Shown here: positions 1 to 9,416 of the stretch, piece after piece | Position numbering within the stretch: position 1 is the stretch's first letter | Layout of the letters: each line of letters opens with the position of its first letter | NCBI GenBank assembly: GCA_951813045.1 | Contig: CATOTF010000002.1 | Location: 3,410,001 to 3,474,000 of the forward strand | Length of the DNA: 64,000 bases | Direction: 5' to 3' | Origin: an uncultured Rhizobiaceae bacterium | GTDB taxonomy: Bacteria; Pseudomonadota; Alphaproteobacteria; Rhizobiales; Rhizobiaceae | Program-made: the position numbers and the translations under genes | The notes under the pieces: generated by a model | Seen by the model: the letters and a program-made list of their open reading frames with translations, nothing else | Told to the model about the DNA's origin: nothing | Databases searched by the model: none

Positions 1-521
1 CCACGGCGTGGGCCTTTCGCAAGATTTTCCTCTATCAGCAGAACAGCCTCGGTCTCCGTAATCTTGTTCACCACAGAGACTTCGCGCGCCATTCGCTCCA
101 ATGCAGCCTCATAAAGCTGGCGTTCAGAATAGGATTGTTCAGGTTGGTTTTCTGAACGGAAAAGATCCCGCACAACTTCAGCGATCTGTTTCAAATCACC
201 AGAATTAATCTTCGCATCATATTCCTGAGCACGGCGGCTCCACATGGTACGTTTGATTCGTGCCCGTCCTTGAACAGTTTTTAGTGCTTTTTCCACATCA
301 CCGGTTTCAGAAAGTTTACGCATACCAACCGATTCAACTTTCGGCACAGGGACGCGCAATTTCATTTTGTCTTTCGCAAAGTCAATTACAAAAAGCTCAA
401 GCTCAAACCCGGCAACTTCCTGCTGCTCGATATCAACAATCTGCCCAACGCCATGGGCGGGGTAGACAACAAATTCACCTGTTTTATAGCCTTGTCTTTG
501 CATTGTTTTTTTGGCTGCCAT
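1..521 (-). CDS. carD: CarD-family transcriptional regulator (3' end outside window)
   Basis: This is an RNA-polymerase-binding transcription factor of the CarD/CdnL family. These proteins contact the RNAP beta subunit and stabilise open complexes at promoters such as those of rRNA genes. The start is ATG at 521, preceded by AGGAG about 10 nt upstream. The translation opens MAAKKTMQRQGYKTGEFVVY and has the family's YPAHGVGQI turn in the N-terminal Tudor-like domain. A helical C-terminal domain follows, including RIKRTMWSRRAQEYD. About 173 codons are visible and the stop lies left of the window. It is the last member seen of the alphaproteobacterial helicase-S4-fdxA-carD order, on the same strand as fdxA. 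The family call is firm. Confidence 0.93.
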   Translation of the reverse strand, partial: MAAKKTMQRQGYKTGEFVVYPAHGVGQIVDIEQQEVAGFELELFVIDFAKDKMKLRVPVPKVESVGMRKLSETGDVEKALKTVQGRARIKRTMWSRRAQEYDAKINSGDLKQIAEVVRDLFRSENQPEQSYSERQLYEAALERMAREVSVVNKITETEAVLLIEENLAKGPRR

Positions 522-842
522 TCCTGTGTTGCTCCTAATTACCCTGCCACCGGTCACGGGGCGGGTTTACTGACGTGCAGCACATGCCGCGCGCATCGCT
601 TTGTTATTGAAACGCTCTACACAAGGTCAAACAATCTTGCCGCTAAAATGCGCTGCAAGATTGACAATGTTCATGTGAACGGGTTGGGAAGCTCAGACGG
701 TCGCAGGAAATATCAGCCCTATGTCATGCTTCCTTGGATCAATACTAAACGGTTGGCCCTATACTACACTAAAATATGGCAATTTTCAACTTTGCGGCAA
801 GAACTGCGACCTAAAACCACATATTACCGCTGGATTTGGTTA
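522..842. other. Intergenic region between fdxA and carD
   Basis: About 320 bases without a convincing gene. Plus-strand open frames here have no ribosome binding site and partly lie antisense to carD. The carD promoter must lie here if carD is not co-transcribed with fdxA. I could not pick one clear pair of -35 and -10 boxes on the minus strand. Confidence 0.5.
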
Positions 843-870
843 AATTAGCGGGCGCCACTTGTCGCTAATT
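843..870 (-). terminator. Stem-loop after fdxA
   Basis: AATTAGCG at 843-850 pairs perfectly with CGCTAATT at 863-870 around a 12-nt loop, a few bases past the fdxA stop. Only a short T stretch follows on the minus strand, so it is a weak intrinsic terminator or an mRNA-end hairpin. Confidence 0.5.
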
Positions 871-874
871 CGGT

Positions 875-1213
875 CTAACTGCCTTCACCCGGTTCTTTTG
901 AAAAGAATTTATCGAATTTACCCTCAACACCATCAAATTTTTCTCCGTCTTCGGGTGGCGAACCTTTTTCGATAATATTTGGCCAGATTTCCGCATATTC
1001 CGTGTTGACCTTCAGCCATTTATCGAGTCCCGGCTCTGTATCCGGCTTAATGGCTTCGGCGGGGCATTCCGGCTCACAAACACCGCAGTCAATGCATTCA
1101 TCCGGGTGGATAACAAGCATGTTCTCACCCTCGTAAAAGCAATCGACGGGGCAGACTTCGACACAGTCCATATATTTGCATTTGATACAGTTATCGATGA
1201 CGAGATAGGTCAT
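875..1213 (-). CDS. fdxA: Seven-iron ferredoxin FdxA
   Basis: This is a small cytoplasmic electron carrier with one [3Fe-4S] and one [4Fe-4S] cluster. The 112-aa product has the Azotobacter FdI-type cysteine pattern. C9, C17 and C50 are the expected 3Fe ligands, and C21, C40, C43 and C46 the expected 4Fe ligands; C12 and C25 are additional. The C-terminal half is the family's extended tail ([15 protein letters not shown]). Length is typical. In many alphaproteobacteria this gene sits between the S4-domain gene and carD. Here about 4 kb of other genes separates it from the S4 gene. Its redox partner cannot be told from context. Confidence 0.93.
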   Translation of the reverse strand: MTYLVIDNCIKCKYMDCVEVCPVDCFYEGENMLVIHPDECIDCGVCEPECPAEAIKPDTEPGLDKWLKVNTEYAEIWPNIIEKGSPPEDGEKFDGVEGKFDKFFSKEPGEGS

Positions 1214-1377
1214 ATTCCGCTAAAACTCTCCAAAAGATCGTCCGGTCTGATTATAGGCTCATTAGCGCAAAAACAAGAGATTGCATTGCTTCAATTCCGG
1301 CGATCCTTAAACAATTTTGGCGTTATCGAGACGGTGATCAAATCAATCGCCATCATCCTGCAACTATCGGAAAGTAC

Positions 1378-1848
1378 TCAAACGCGAACAATGCGTGTTT
1401 GGAAACAATTATTCCTCGATGATCGCACGTCTACAAACGTCACATCGCGGTTTTCCAAAAGGCTGGACGCGTAGTCCGCAACATTTTGTTTGAGCACTAT
1501 TTTGCCGGTGCCATAAAGAATACGCTGGTCGGCTGTATAGCCTTTTAGAAGATAATCCGAACTGGATGTCAGTATCGGCGGCACCCCTTCGCCAGACCAC
1601 GCTTCACACCCATCGGCACAAAGGAAAATCGGGCCGGTTTCGGCATAGGGCTGCAACCCGTCGAATGGCCGGTGCGCCACGACCAGCATATCCGCACCCT
1701 TGGGGACAAAATCCAGGCAATGACGGCAGGGATTCCCCTGTCCATCAGATTTCACAACTTCCGGGCCGCACCCGTAAGCATCCACGCCCCCACCTCTCAG
1801 TTTTTCAACCTGTTCGCTTGATAGCGGCAAAAATTTAACGTCATTCAT
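1378..1848 (-). CDS. DUF1203 family protein
   Basis: A 156-aa protein of the uncharacterised DUF1203 family. I recognise CRHC followed by a segment ending in RPF, then PYAETGPIFLCADGC, which are the family's conserved Cys/His-containing blocks and suggest a metal or cofactor site. There is no signal peptide or membrane segment. It reads on the minus strand like fdxA but is separated from it by 164 bp. It interrupts the usual S4-fdxA adjacency, so it is probably a later insertion. Its function is unknown. Confidence 0.75.
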   Translation of the reverse strand: MNDVKFLPLSSEQVEKLRGGGVDAYGCGPEVVKSDGQGNPCRHCLDFVPKGADMLVVAHRPFDGLQPYAETGPIFLCADGCEAWSGEGVPPILTSSSDYLLKGYTADQRILYGTGKIVLKQNVADYASSLLENRDVTFVDVRSSRNNCFQTRIVRV

Positions 1849-2086
1849 TGTCGTTCATCCAAAGTTCCGATTTCAACATGTGTCTAGATCGCAATAAATC
1901 GAACCGAAAAACCACCCGTTTCCTGCGGAACGATTGAGTTCTACCGGTGCAGGACAACTTCGGGATGAAATTTCAAAGTAGAATTGGTAAGAAATCGAGT
2001 TCTCGATTATGTTACCGTAATCGACTGGACGCTCACAAAGTGCTTGCTTAACCTCCCACAATCAAAATTCATAAGGGAGTATCTCA

Positions 2087-2782
2087 ATGTCTATTTCACT
2101 AAAGCACACGGCATTCGTCGCAGCTTTTGCGCTGTCAATCTGCGGTGGCGTCGCTGCGGGCAACGCACAATCTGCAAATGAGAATATGTCATTTTTCATC
2201 ACAAGTGACGGCAATGGCGATGGTGCCAATTTTGGCGGATTGGAAGGTGCCGACACCCATTGCACAACACTTGCCAAAGCCGCCGGTTCATCAAAGACCT
2301 GGGCCGCCTATTTGAGCACGAGCATGGTAATTGACCGCAGCAATGGCGGACGTAAAGTCACCAACGGTATCAGCGCGCGCGACAGGATTGGCGCCGGTCC
2401 ATGGTACAATGCCAAGGGTGTTATGATTGCCAAAGATGTGGATGATCTGCACAGTGCCAACGCGAAGATCAACCTGGAAACCGGGCTGGACGAGGGCGGG
2501 AACCCAATCAATGGACGTGGAGCAAAGCCGAACGAACATGATATCCTGACGGGAACAGACTCAAACGGATATTTTTCAACCGCTGGCGGCGACACGACCT
2601 GCGGAAACTGGACCAGTAATGGTAAAGGTTCTGCAATCGTCGGCCACCATGACCGCGTCGGCCTCAATAAATCCCGTAACATGATCTCGTGGAATTCTTC
2701 CCACGGAACAGCAGGTTGCGGCGAAGCGGACCTGCCCAAAACTGGCGGCGCAGGCCTGCTGTACTGCTTCGCAACAGACTAA
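2087..2782 (+). CDS. Secreted lectin/endostatin-like protein
   Basis: A 231-aa exported protein. Residues 1-28 form a Sec signal peptide (basic start, then AFVAAFALSICGGVAAG, with cleavage probably after NAQS or nearby). The mature part resembles bacterial proteins with a C-type-lectin/endostatin-like fold. It begins MSFFITSDGNGDGANFGGLE, continues GADTHCTTLAKAAG, and ends in GLLYCFATD. Four cysteines in the mature part could form disulfides, as in that fold. A GGGAG-like ribosome binding site (AAGGGAG) lies about 8 nt before the ATG. A strong terminator follows directly, so it is a single-gene unit. Ligand and role are unknown. Confidence 0.65.
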   Translation: MSISLKHTAFVAAFALSICGGVAAGNAQSANENMSFFITSDGNGDGANFGGLEGADTHCTTLAKAAGSSKTWAAYLSTSMVIDRSNGGRKVTNGISARDRIGAGPWYNAKGVMIAKDVDDLHSANAKINLETGLDEGGNPINGRGAKPNEHDILTGTDSNGYFSTAGGDTTCGNWTSNGKGSAIVGHHDRVGLNKSRNMISWNSSHGTAGCGEADLPKTGGAGLLYCFATD

Positions 2783-2793
2783 TCGACAAAGTT

Positions 2794-2830
2794 CTGCGCT
2801 TGAGCCAAGCGGCTCAAGCGCAGTTATTAT
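2794..2830 (+). terminator. Rho-independent terminator after the lectin-like gene
   Basis: A perfect 13-bp stem is formed by 2794-2806 and 2811-2823 with an AAGC loop. A T/A-rich tail (TTATTATCCTATT) follows. It starts 12 nt past the stop at 2782. Confidence 0.85.
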
Positions 2831-3033
2831 CCTATTACTACTTCTTCGACATCACCCGCACTTTTTTAAAAGAAACGACACAAAACCTGCATAAACGACC
2901 CTGATTTTCTACGAAAAAGCGGATGACTTGCCCAATTGGGCGATTTACGTCACTCTTGCGACTCACATTGTAAACCGCAAAGCGGATTTCGATTATTTCC
3001 TTCGCTTCGGTTTCCGAAATGAGAGGACGTGTG

Positions 3034-3468
3034 ATGTCAAATTCAGTTCTAGTCGCAGTTGATGGAAGCGAAGGCGGGGAAAGAGCGCTTCGCTACGCAA
3101 GTGAGCGTGCCAAGCTAGGTGGTGCAAAACTCGTCGTGACCTATGTGATCGAATGGTCCCCCTATTCGTTCAATACCCCCGAAGAAAATGCTGAACGGCA
3201 TATGCGACGCGAGCAGGAAATCGAACGCGCCACGTCCGGCGTCGTTGAACCAGCGGCTGCAATTCTCGCCAAAGAAGGCATTGAGCATGAAACCGTCGTG
3301 CGTCACGGACAGCCCGCTGCAACCCTGATCGAACTTGCAGAAAAACACGGTGTCCAACAAATCGTCATCGGACGCCGGGGTCAGTCTGGAATCAAAAATC
3401 TGCTTTTCGGCTCAGTAGCCGGGAACCTTGTTCAAACTTCACCCGTTCCGGTCGTGGTCGTTCCGTAG
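3034..3468 (+). CDS. Universal stress protein (UspA family)
   Basis: A single-domain Usp of about 144 aa. It begins with SVLVAVDGSEGGERAL and ends with the ATP-binding signature region IVIGRRGQSGIKNLLFGSVA followed by PVPVVVVP. The G-x-x-G-x9-G-S pattern points to the ATP-binding subclass. The start at ATG 3034 is preferred over ATG 3019. GAGAGGA lies at the right distance for 3034 and overlaps the first ATG. The AGCS symporter gene follows 55 nt downstream and may be co-transcribed. Confidence 0.9.
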   Translation: MSNSVLVAVDGSEGGERALRYASERAKLGGAKLVVTYVIEWSPYSFNTPEENAERHMRREQEIERATSGVVEPAAAILAKEGIEHETVVRHGQPAATLIELAEKHGVQQIVIGRRGQSGIKNLLFGSVAGNLVQTSPVPVVVVP

Positions 3469-3523
3469 AGACACCAGAAAACGCGCCAAGGGCTCCAACC
3501 AGATTTGATATTGGGAACAGGAC

Positions 3524-5026
3524 ATGACCAGAATATTTGCAACACTAGCCGCTTTTTTCCTATTCACACTTCCCGCATTTGCAGGGTTTGACGAGACGAT
3601 AAACCAGCTAACTGCACCAATTGCATCTGCGGTTGGCAGTTTTGTATTTTTCAAAATTCCGGTTTTCGGGGCACAACTGCCACTTGTTGTGCTTTGGCTC
3701 GTTATCGGCGCCTTATTCTTCACCTTCTATATGGGGTTTGTGAACATCAGCGGGTTCAAACACGCCATACAATTGGTGCGTGGTGATTATGCCGACCCTA
3801 ACAGTCCCGGTGAAGTATCGCACTTTCAAGCCCTGGCAACAGCCGTTTCAGGAACCGTTGGTATTGGTAATATCGGTGGCGTTGCGGTGGCAGTAACCAT
3901 CGGCGGTGCCGGGGCGACGTTCTGGCTAATTGTCGCGGGCTTTTTGGGCATGTCGACAAAGTTTGTTGAATGTACACTCGGGGTAAAATACCGCAGCGAA
4001 AACCCTGACGGGTCGGTTTCCGGTGGCCCCATGTATTACATGAGAAAAGGTTTTGAAGAGCGTGGCATGGGCGGCTTTGGCAAGTTCATGGGAACGTTCT
4101 ATGCCATTGGCATTTTCATTGGTGCGCTTGGCATCGGTAATATGTTTCAGTCCAATCAGGCCTATGTCCAGTTAAACACCGTTGCCGGTGGGGCGCTCGA
4201 TGGGCTTGGTTGGCTCGTTGGGTTGATTTTAGCGGCAGTTGTTTTTGCCGTTATTGTTGGCGGCATCAAGTCCATCGCCCGCGTGACGGAAAAGATCGTC
4301 CCCTTCATGGCGATCTTCTACTGTGTATTCGCAATCATCGTTATCCTGATGAACTTCACATCAATCCCCGCCGCAATAGGCAACATCTTTGCCGGTGCTT
4401 TCACCGGAGCTGGCGTTCAGGGTGGCGCTATCGGCGCATTGATTATCGGCTTTCAAAGAGCGGTGTTTTCAAACGAAGCCGGTATTGGTTCAGCTTCCAT
4501 CGCCCACGCCGCTGTGCGTACACCTGAGCCGGTGACAGAAGGCTATGTATCGTTGCTAGAGCCGTTTATCGATACAATCGTGATCTGTACGATTACGGCT
4601 TTGGTCATCGGCACAAGTCAGGTCGCAGACCCTAACTTTGCCGGAGACGCAACCGGCGTTGCCATGACATCGGCAGCATTTGAACGGCAGATAAGCTGGT
4701 TCCCGCTACCGCTGGCATTCGGTGCATTGCTCTTTGCGTTCTCGACCATGATCTCATGGTCTTATTATGGGCTCAAAGGCTGGACGTATCTGTTTGGAGA
4801 AGGGCAGATGGGCCAGACAATCTACAAGCTCATTTTCTGCGCGTTTGTCGCCATTGGATGTATGGTGCAGCTCGGCCCAATTTTGGATATTTCAGATGCT
4901 CTTGTGTTCCTGATTTGCGTACCGAATATCCTTGGTCTGTATTTCCTCGCTCCGATCGTGAAACGCGAAATGCTAAATTACAAAGCGAAATTGGCAAGCG
5001 GCGAAATCAAACGCTACGATCATTGA
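3524..5026 (+). CDS. Alanine/glycine:cation symporter (AGCS) family protein
   Basis: A 500-aa inner-membrane sodium or proton symporter of the AGCS family (AlsT/DagA type), which takes up small neutral amino acids. It has about 11 hydrophobic segments. The family signature SGTVGIGNIGGVAVAV is near residue 110, VFSNEAGIGSASIAHAA near residue 320, and SWSYYGLKGWTYLFG near residue 410. The N-terminus (IFATLAAFFLFTLPAFAG) looks like a signal peptide preceding the first transport helix, as in many alphaproteobacterial members. AACAGGA precedes the ATG. An imperfect hairpin at 5036-5059 follows the stop but has no T-run. The exact substrate is inferred from the family only. Confidence 0.88.
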   Translation: MTRIFATLAAFFLFTLPAFAGFDETINQLTAPIASAVGSFVFFKIPVFGAQLPLVVLWLVIGALFFTFYMGFVNISGFKHAIQLVRGDYADPNSPGEVSHFQALATAVSGTVGIGNIGGVAVAVTIGGAGATFWLIVAGFLGMSTKFVECTLGVKYRSENPDGSVSGGPMYYMRKGFEERGMGGFGKFMGTFYAIGIFIGALGIGNMFQSNQAYVQLNTVAGGALDGLGWLVGLILAAVVFAVIVGGIKSIARVTEKIVPFMAIFYCVFAIIVILMNFTSIPAAIGNIFAGAFTGAGVQGGAIGALIIGFQRAVFSNEAGIGSASIAHAAVRTPEPVTEGYVSLLEPFIDTIVICTITALVIGTSQVADPNFAGDATGVAMTSAAFERQISWFPLPLAFGALLFAFSTMISWSYYGLKGWTYLFGEGQMGQTIYKLIFCAFVAIGCMVQLGPILDISDALVFLICVPNILGLYFLAPIVKREMLNYKAKLASGEIKRYDH

Positions 5027-5159
5027 TTGGGGGTGGCTCGTTCGTCGTCACGAATGAGCGAAGCAGGCCAACACAGCAAAAGAGCTCATGCGCGTTTCGA
5101 TGAATCTTATCAAACAGAGCACGCCGCAGCGGAATACCCTCGGTGAATAGCCTAGGGTT

Positions 5160-5567
5160 CTAAAATTCCTCACCGGCCTGAGACCGAAAGCGGCTGAGTT
5201 CCCTGCGTTCTTTCTTTGTCGGTCTGCCCGCCCCCTCTTCACGCGCGGCTTGTTTTGCCGGGCGCAGGGTGGAATCTGCCTTGGGAACGGGCGGACTCAA
5301 ATCTTCGTAGAGTTTTTGCGCCTCAGGCGCCGGGCCGCGGCGGGTGCCGCATTCAACGATTTTCAGCACTTTGATCTGCCGGTCCAGGGTGACGGTGAGG
5401 ACGTCACCCGGCCCCACTGCGCGGCTGGGAGAGGAGATGCGTTCGGCGTTCACTCTCACTTTGCCGGATTTTACTTTGGAAGCGGCAAGGGTTCGGGACT
5501 TGACCACACGGGCGTACCAGAGCCATTTGTCGACCCTGAGGCGAGAAACGGCATCCGGCTCAACCAT
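5160..5567 (-). CDS. S4-domain RNA-binding protein (HslR-like)
   Basis: A 135-aa protein with an N-terminal S4 RNA-binding domain (about residues 9-70: RVDKWLWYARVVKSRTLAAS, then KSGKVRVN and GDVLTV). A basic, lysine/arginine-rich tail follows. It is related to E. coli HslR (Hsp15), which rescues blocked 50S subunits that carry nascent tRNA; whether this protein does the same is inference. It starts 10 nt after the helicase stop on the same strand and so is probably co-transcribed with it, as is usual in alphaproteobacteria. Confidence 0.87.
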   Translation of the reverse strand: MVEPDAVSRLRVDKWLWYARVVKSRTLAASKVKSGKVRVNAERISSPSRAVGPGDVLTVTLDRQIKVLKIVECGTRRGPAPEAQKLYEDLSPPVPKADSTLRPAKQAAREEGAGRPTKKERRELSRFRSQAGEEF

Positions 5568-5576
5568 GAGGCATCG

Positions 5577-8564
5577 CTATTTTTTATCCTTCATTCCATC
5601 TTTCAACGCCATCAGCGCTGCAAACGGATTATCTGGATCGATTGGCTTATCGGTCTGCCGTTTGGCATGGTCGCGTTTTCCCTGGCCTTTTTTGAAGCCC
5701 TTGTTTCCGGGCTTACCGCGTCCACCGGCATCTCCTGCTTTTTTGCCGGCAAAACGGTTTGGCCCTTTTGGACCTTTATCTGCCCGCGCTTTGCCCCGTG
5801 CCGCTGGTCGTCCCTCACGGTTTTGCCGCCAAATATCGACACGTTTTTCTTCTTCGACCGTGTCCTTTTCATTTACCTCTTTGGTGTCCGCATCAATACT
5901 CGCTTCCGCATCATCCTTTAGATCAGCTTCACCAACTGGCTTCGCCTCTTCATCGGTCGGTTTTGAATCATCTGTCGATGTATCTGATTTGGCCTCAGTT
6001 GGTTTTTCTTCCCCTGGGGCCGTTTCAACGGGGTTAAGGGACCCGTCCCACTGGTTCAGCTTCGCTTCAACGTCGCTGGCCAACATACTGTCATTTTTAT
6101 ATCCAAGGCCGCGCAATATGGCGGCCATATCATCGTGGGTTGCCCCTAATATCGACAACATGGCGGGTGTTACCATGAAACCTGCACCATCCCAGGCCCC
6201 CTCCGGGCGCTTTTCGCCCCCTTGCGCTTTAAAGCGCCAGCCAACTGCGGGGCGGATGAAATCTGCAAGCCGCTCGAGAATATCGACCCGAACTGCCTTT
6301 TGCCCCAAAACGCGAAACCCAGCGAGCCGGTAAACGATCTCATCAAAATCTTCGACAATCGGCATTGAGGTGCGACCTGCTGAAAGACCGGCAAGAACTT
6401 CACCGCGACCGGCAACATCTTCACGCCCTTCTTTCAATGCCCACAACATGGTCACCAGACCGGCTGGAGCCGGTTTCAGCAGCGTTGGCACAAATATATG
6501 ATAAGCGCCGAAACGCACGCCTTTGCGGCGAAGAGTTGCCCGCTGATCCTGCGAAAGGCCCCGCACATCTTCGGCGATTTCGCGGCGGTCGACGGTACCC
6601 AGGTTTTCCACAAGTCGAAATGCAACGCCCCGCGCCATACCGTCCAGATCATCAGTCTGGGATAATTCCTGTAGCGGTTTCAACAGTGTTTCCATATGGA
6701 AACCCAGCCAGCGCTCCAGCCGCGCGGCAACCTTATCACGCGCTGGGCCGGTTAATTGTTCATCCGCCAGCAGGATTATGCGTGGCTTGAGAACATCTTC
6801 ACTCGCAGACAATCGTGAAACAGGCGCCCCCACCCAACGCATTGTCCCATCACCGTCAACCACGATATCGCCATTAGGCGCAGCGCCGAGGCGGTCTGAA
6901 CGCGCTTCAATTTCGCTTGCCAGCGCTTTTTGAGCAGCGGCTGTCGCTGCCTTTGCATCCGGACCATCAGCAGCAGGGTCAGCCGTAAATCTGAAACCCG
7001 ACAACTCTCCAACATGGTGTCCTTCAACCGTGACCGCGCCGCTCGGCGCAATTTCGGCTTCCAACATAGTATTTTCCCGTAGGCGCTTCATCAAAACCGA
7101 TGTCCTGCGGTCAACGAAACGTTTCGTCAAGCGTTCATGCAGTGCATCAGACAATCTATCTTCGATGGCGCGCGTTTCTTCTTGCCAATATTGGGCGTCT
7201 TTTAACCAGCTTTTGCGGTGAGAGACAAATGTCCATGTGCGAATATGCGAGATACGCGTCGATAGCGCGTCAATTTCACCTGCGGTCACATCACATTGTT
7301 TGACCTGATTGGAAAACCACTCCTCATTGACGTGACCGTCATCTCGAAGGTCGCGGTACATGGTGGCCAGCATGTCAGAATGATTGGCCGGTGCAATTTT
7401 GCGGTAATCAGGTACCTGCGCCACTTCCCATAATTGCTCAACGTCCTGGGCGCTAGTTGTGCGCTCACGAATATCAACCTGCGAAACCATGGCTGCAAAG
7501 GCGCGTTGATCAGTCGCCAGAGGAGCCTTGACCAGCACCGGGTGGCGGCTGGGTTCTTCAAGGCTCTCTATCAGCGTTTCAATTGTATCAAACTGCAGGT
7601 CACGGTTTCGCCATTGCATGAGTTTTTCCGGCGGGAAATCATGGCCTTCCAACCGCTCGACCAATTCATCTTCAAGTGGGTTCACATTACCCGTCACTCC
7701 GAACGTACCATCACGAACATGGCGCCCGGCCCGCCCGGCAATTTGCGCAAATTCCGCCGGCTTCAAACGCCGGTGGGCGTAACCGTCGAACTTTTGATCC
7801 TGGGCAAATGCGACATGATCGACATCGAGGTTGAGCCCCATGCCAATGGCGTCGGTGGCGATGAGAAAATCCACATCGCCGGATTGATACAACTCCACCT
7901 GAGCATTACGGGTACGTGGCGAAAGTGAACCCAACACAACGGCCGCCGCCCCGCGCTGACGGCGGATCAATTCGGCAATCGCGTAAACTTCGTCTGCAGA
8001 AAACGCGACGATGGCCGAACGCGTGGGAAGCCGCGTAATCTTCTTTTGCCCGGCATAATGAAGTTGGCTCATACGCGGTCGCGTCACCACATTGATACCC
8101 GGTAACAGCGCCTCCAGCGCAGGCCGTAACGTGGCAGCCCCGAGCAACATGGTCTCATGGGTGCCGCGCAGGTTCATAATCCTGTCGGTAAAAACATGTC
8201 CGCGATCCAGATTAATCGCCAATTGAACTTCATCAATCGCCAGAAAATGCACATCCGCTTGGGGCGGCATTGATTCAACGGTACAGATTTGAAAACGCGC
8301 GCCCTTGGGCAGAATTTTCTCTTCACCGGTAATTAGTGCCACCTGATCAACGCCGACCCGGTCAACCACCCGCTGATAAACCTCACGGGCCAGCAGACGC
8401 AAAGGGAGGCCAATCATGCCCGATGGCTGCGCCAGCATGCGCTCAATTGCCAAATGGGTTTTGCCGGTATTTGTTGGGCCCAATACCGCCGTCACCCCGC
8501 GCCCTGATCTGGCATTGGCCGGTAAACGTTTCTGATCGAGTTCGGGGTGTGAATGAAGATTCAT
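5577..8564 (-). CDS. Suv3-like superfamily 2 RNA helicase
   Basis: A 995-aa ATP-dependent helicase related to mitochondrial Suv3. Walker A is GPTNTGKTH near residue 30, motif II is DEVQ (IDEVQLA), and motif VI is QIAGRAGRH near residue 280. A long alphaproteobacterial middle region of unknown role follows. From about residue 830 the protein is acidic and then lysine-rich (a low-complexity tail rich in E, K, D and G), probably disordered and RNA-binding. The start MNLHSHPELDQKR is the family's usual beginning. It forms an operon with the S4 gene downstream, fitting a role in RNA processing or decay. The function is not tested in bacteria to my knowledge. Confidence 0.88.
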   Translation of the reverse strand: MNLHSHPELDQKRLPANARSGRGVTAVLGPTNTGKTHLAIERMLAQPSGMIGLPLRLLAREVYQRVVDRVGVDQVALITGEEKILPKGARFQICTVESMPPQADVHFLAIDEVQLAINLDRGHVFTDRIMNLRGTHETMLLGAATLRPALEALLPGINVVTRPRMSQLHYAGQKKITRLPTRSAIVAFSADEVYAIAELIRRQRGAAAVVLGSLSPRTRNAQVELYQSGDVDFLIATDAIGMGLNLDVDHVAFAQDQKFDGYAHRRLKPAEFAQIAGRAGRHVRDGTFGVTGNVNPLEDELVERLEGHDFPPEKLMQWRNRDLQFDTIETLIESLEEPSRHPVLVKAPLATDQRAFAAMVSQVDIRERTTSAQDVEQLWEVAQVPDYRKIAPANHSDMLATMYRDLRDDGHVNEEWFSNQVKQCDVTAGEIDALSTRISHIRTWTFVSHRKSWLKDAQYWQEETRAIEDRLSDALHERLTKRFVDRRTSVLMKRLRENTMLEAEIAPSGAVTVEGHHVGELSGFRFTADPAADGPDAKAATAAAQKALASEIEARSDRLGAAPNGDIVVDGDGTMRWVGAPVSRLSASEDVLKPRIILLADEQLTGPARDKVAARLERWLGFHMETLLKPLQELSQTDDLDGMARGVAFRLVENLGTVDRREIAEDVRGLSQDQRATLRRKGVRFGAYHIFVPTLLKPAPAGLVTMLWALKEGREDVAGRGEVLAGLSAGRTSMPIVEDFDEIVYRLAGFRVLGQKAVRVDILERLADFIRPAVGWRFKAQGGEKRPEGAWDGAGFMVTPAMLSILGATHDDMAAILRGLGYKNDSMLASDVEAKLNQWDGSLNPVETAPGEEKPTEAKSDTSTDDSKPTDEEAKPVGEADLKDDAEASIDADTKEVNEKDTVEEEKRVDIWRQNREGRPAARGKARADKGPKGPNRFAGKKAGDAGGRGKPGNKGFKKGQGKRDHAKRQTDKPIDPDNPFAALMALKDGMKDKK

Positions 8565-8711
8565 CGTCAGACTTTCATTTCGTCTAAGGCGCAGGTTGGT
8601 CCTATTCGCAGAACCGTTAACAGCACTGTAATAATCCTTAGCACGACGTTAACGCACAGGCCGTCAAAAACCACAATTCCACCGAATTATTTAATTCAAA
8701 GAACAGTCACG

Positions 8712-9304
8712 GAACAGACCATGTCCGAATCACTGTTTCCAACCCGGTTCGGTTTTGTTCACCCCAACATGTGGTGTTTTTCGCCTTGAGATTCCCCTAT
8801 CAGGTAAAATCAAAAGCAGGGGTTCCTCCCAACGAACAACCACTTGTTAAGTTCTCAGTTGCGGTGATGGCGATTTCGTACCAAAACGACACAACGATCC
8901 GTTCCTTCTATTTGTCTATGTAAACAAAAGCTTAACAGTGGTGCTGCTTAAATTATTCAACTGGAGAAAAGCGAAACGGAAGCAGAACAGAGCGTGTCCG
9001 AATCACTGGTTCTGCCGGGTATCCGATTTGTTCTCACCAGATGATGTGTCGTTATACAAGCCTTGCCACCATATGACGGGCACCTTTCAAAAACACAATG
9101 CACGAGCGCGTACAATCTGAATTCATGTTTACAAATATGTGCCAAAACGAGACTGTCACTCTTGATCTGTAGAGTATGAACGAAACCTAAACTCGGCGTG
9201 GTAGAAGACGACAATTTCATCAACGTGTTGAACGAAAAAAGAACAGACAGTGTCCGAATCACTGATGTTGCTCGATACTCACTTTGTTCTCACCAGATGA
9301 TGTA
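8712..9304 (+). repeat. Three diverged direct repeats of about 65 bp in an 850-bp gene-free region
   Basis: The 852-bp gap 8565-9416 holds no credible gene. It contains three copies starting at 8712, 8985 and 9241, spaced 273 and 256 bp. Each begins GAACAGA, then after two or three variable bases TGTCCGAATCACTG, and ends in a TTTGTTC-CACC-ATG-TG block. The second and third copies share TTTGTTCTCACCAGATGATGT exactly except at the far end. A weaker match (ACCA-TATG region) continues about 25 bp beyond. The intervening 190 bp are unrelated. They could be tandem small-RNA genes, regulator sites or a decayed repeat element. Confidence 0.75.
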
Positions 9305-9416
9305 ACGAAGCTACCCCATGACCACTATATGTCCGTCAGACCTCAACGGTATCGGCCTGTAGACACCCAAACGACTCTGAGAGATTAAGAATTCTGTGCC
9401 AGTTCAGGACAACGGC

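Noticed and set aside
260-848. Two plus-strand open frames overlapping carD and its upstream region
   Set aside because: They are antisense to carD or run through its promoter region; the minus-strand CarD translation is unambiguous.
5036-5059. Hairpin after the AGCS symporter gene as a terminator
   Set aside because: The stem has a wobble and there is no T-run on either strand, so a terminator call is not supported.
8712-9304. CRISPR array
   Set aside because: Only three diverged copies of about 65 bp at 250-270 bp spacing, with no uniform spacers and no cas genes.
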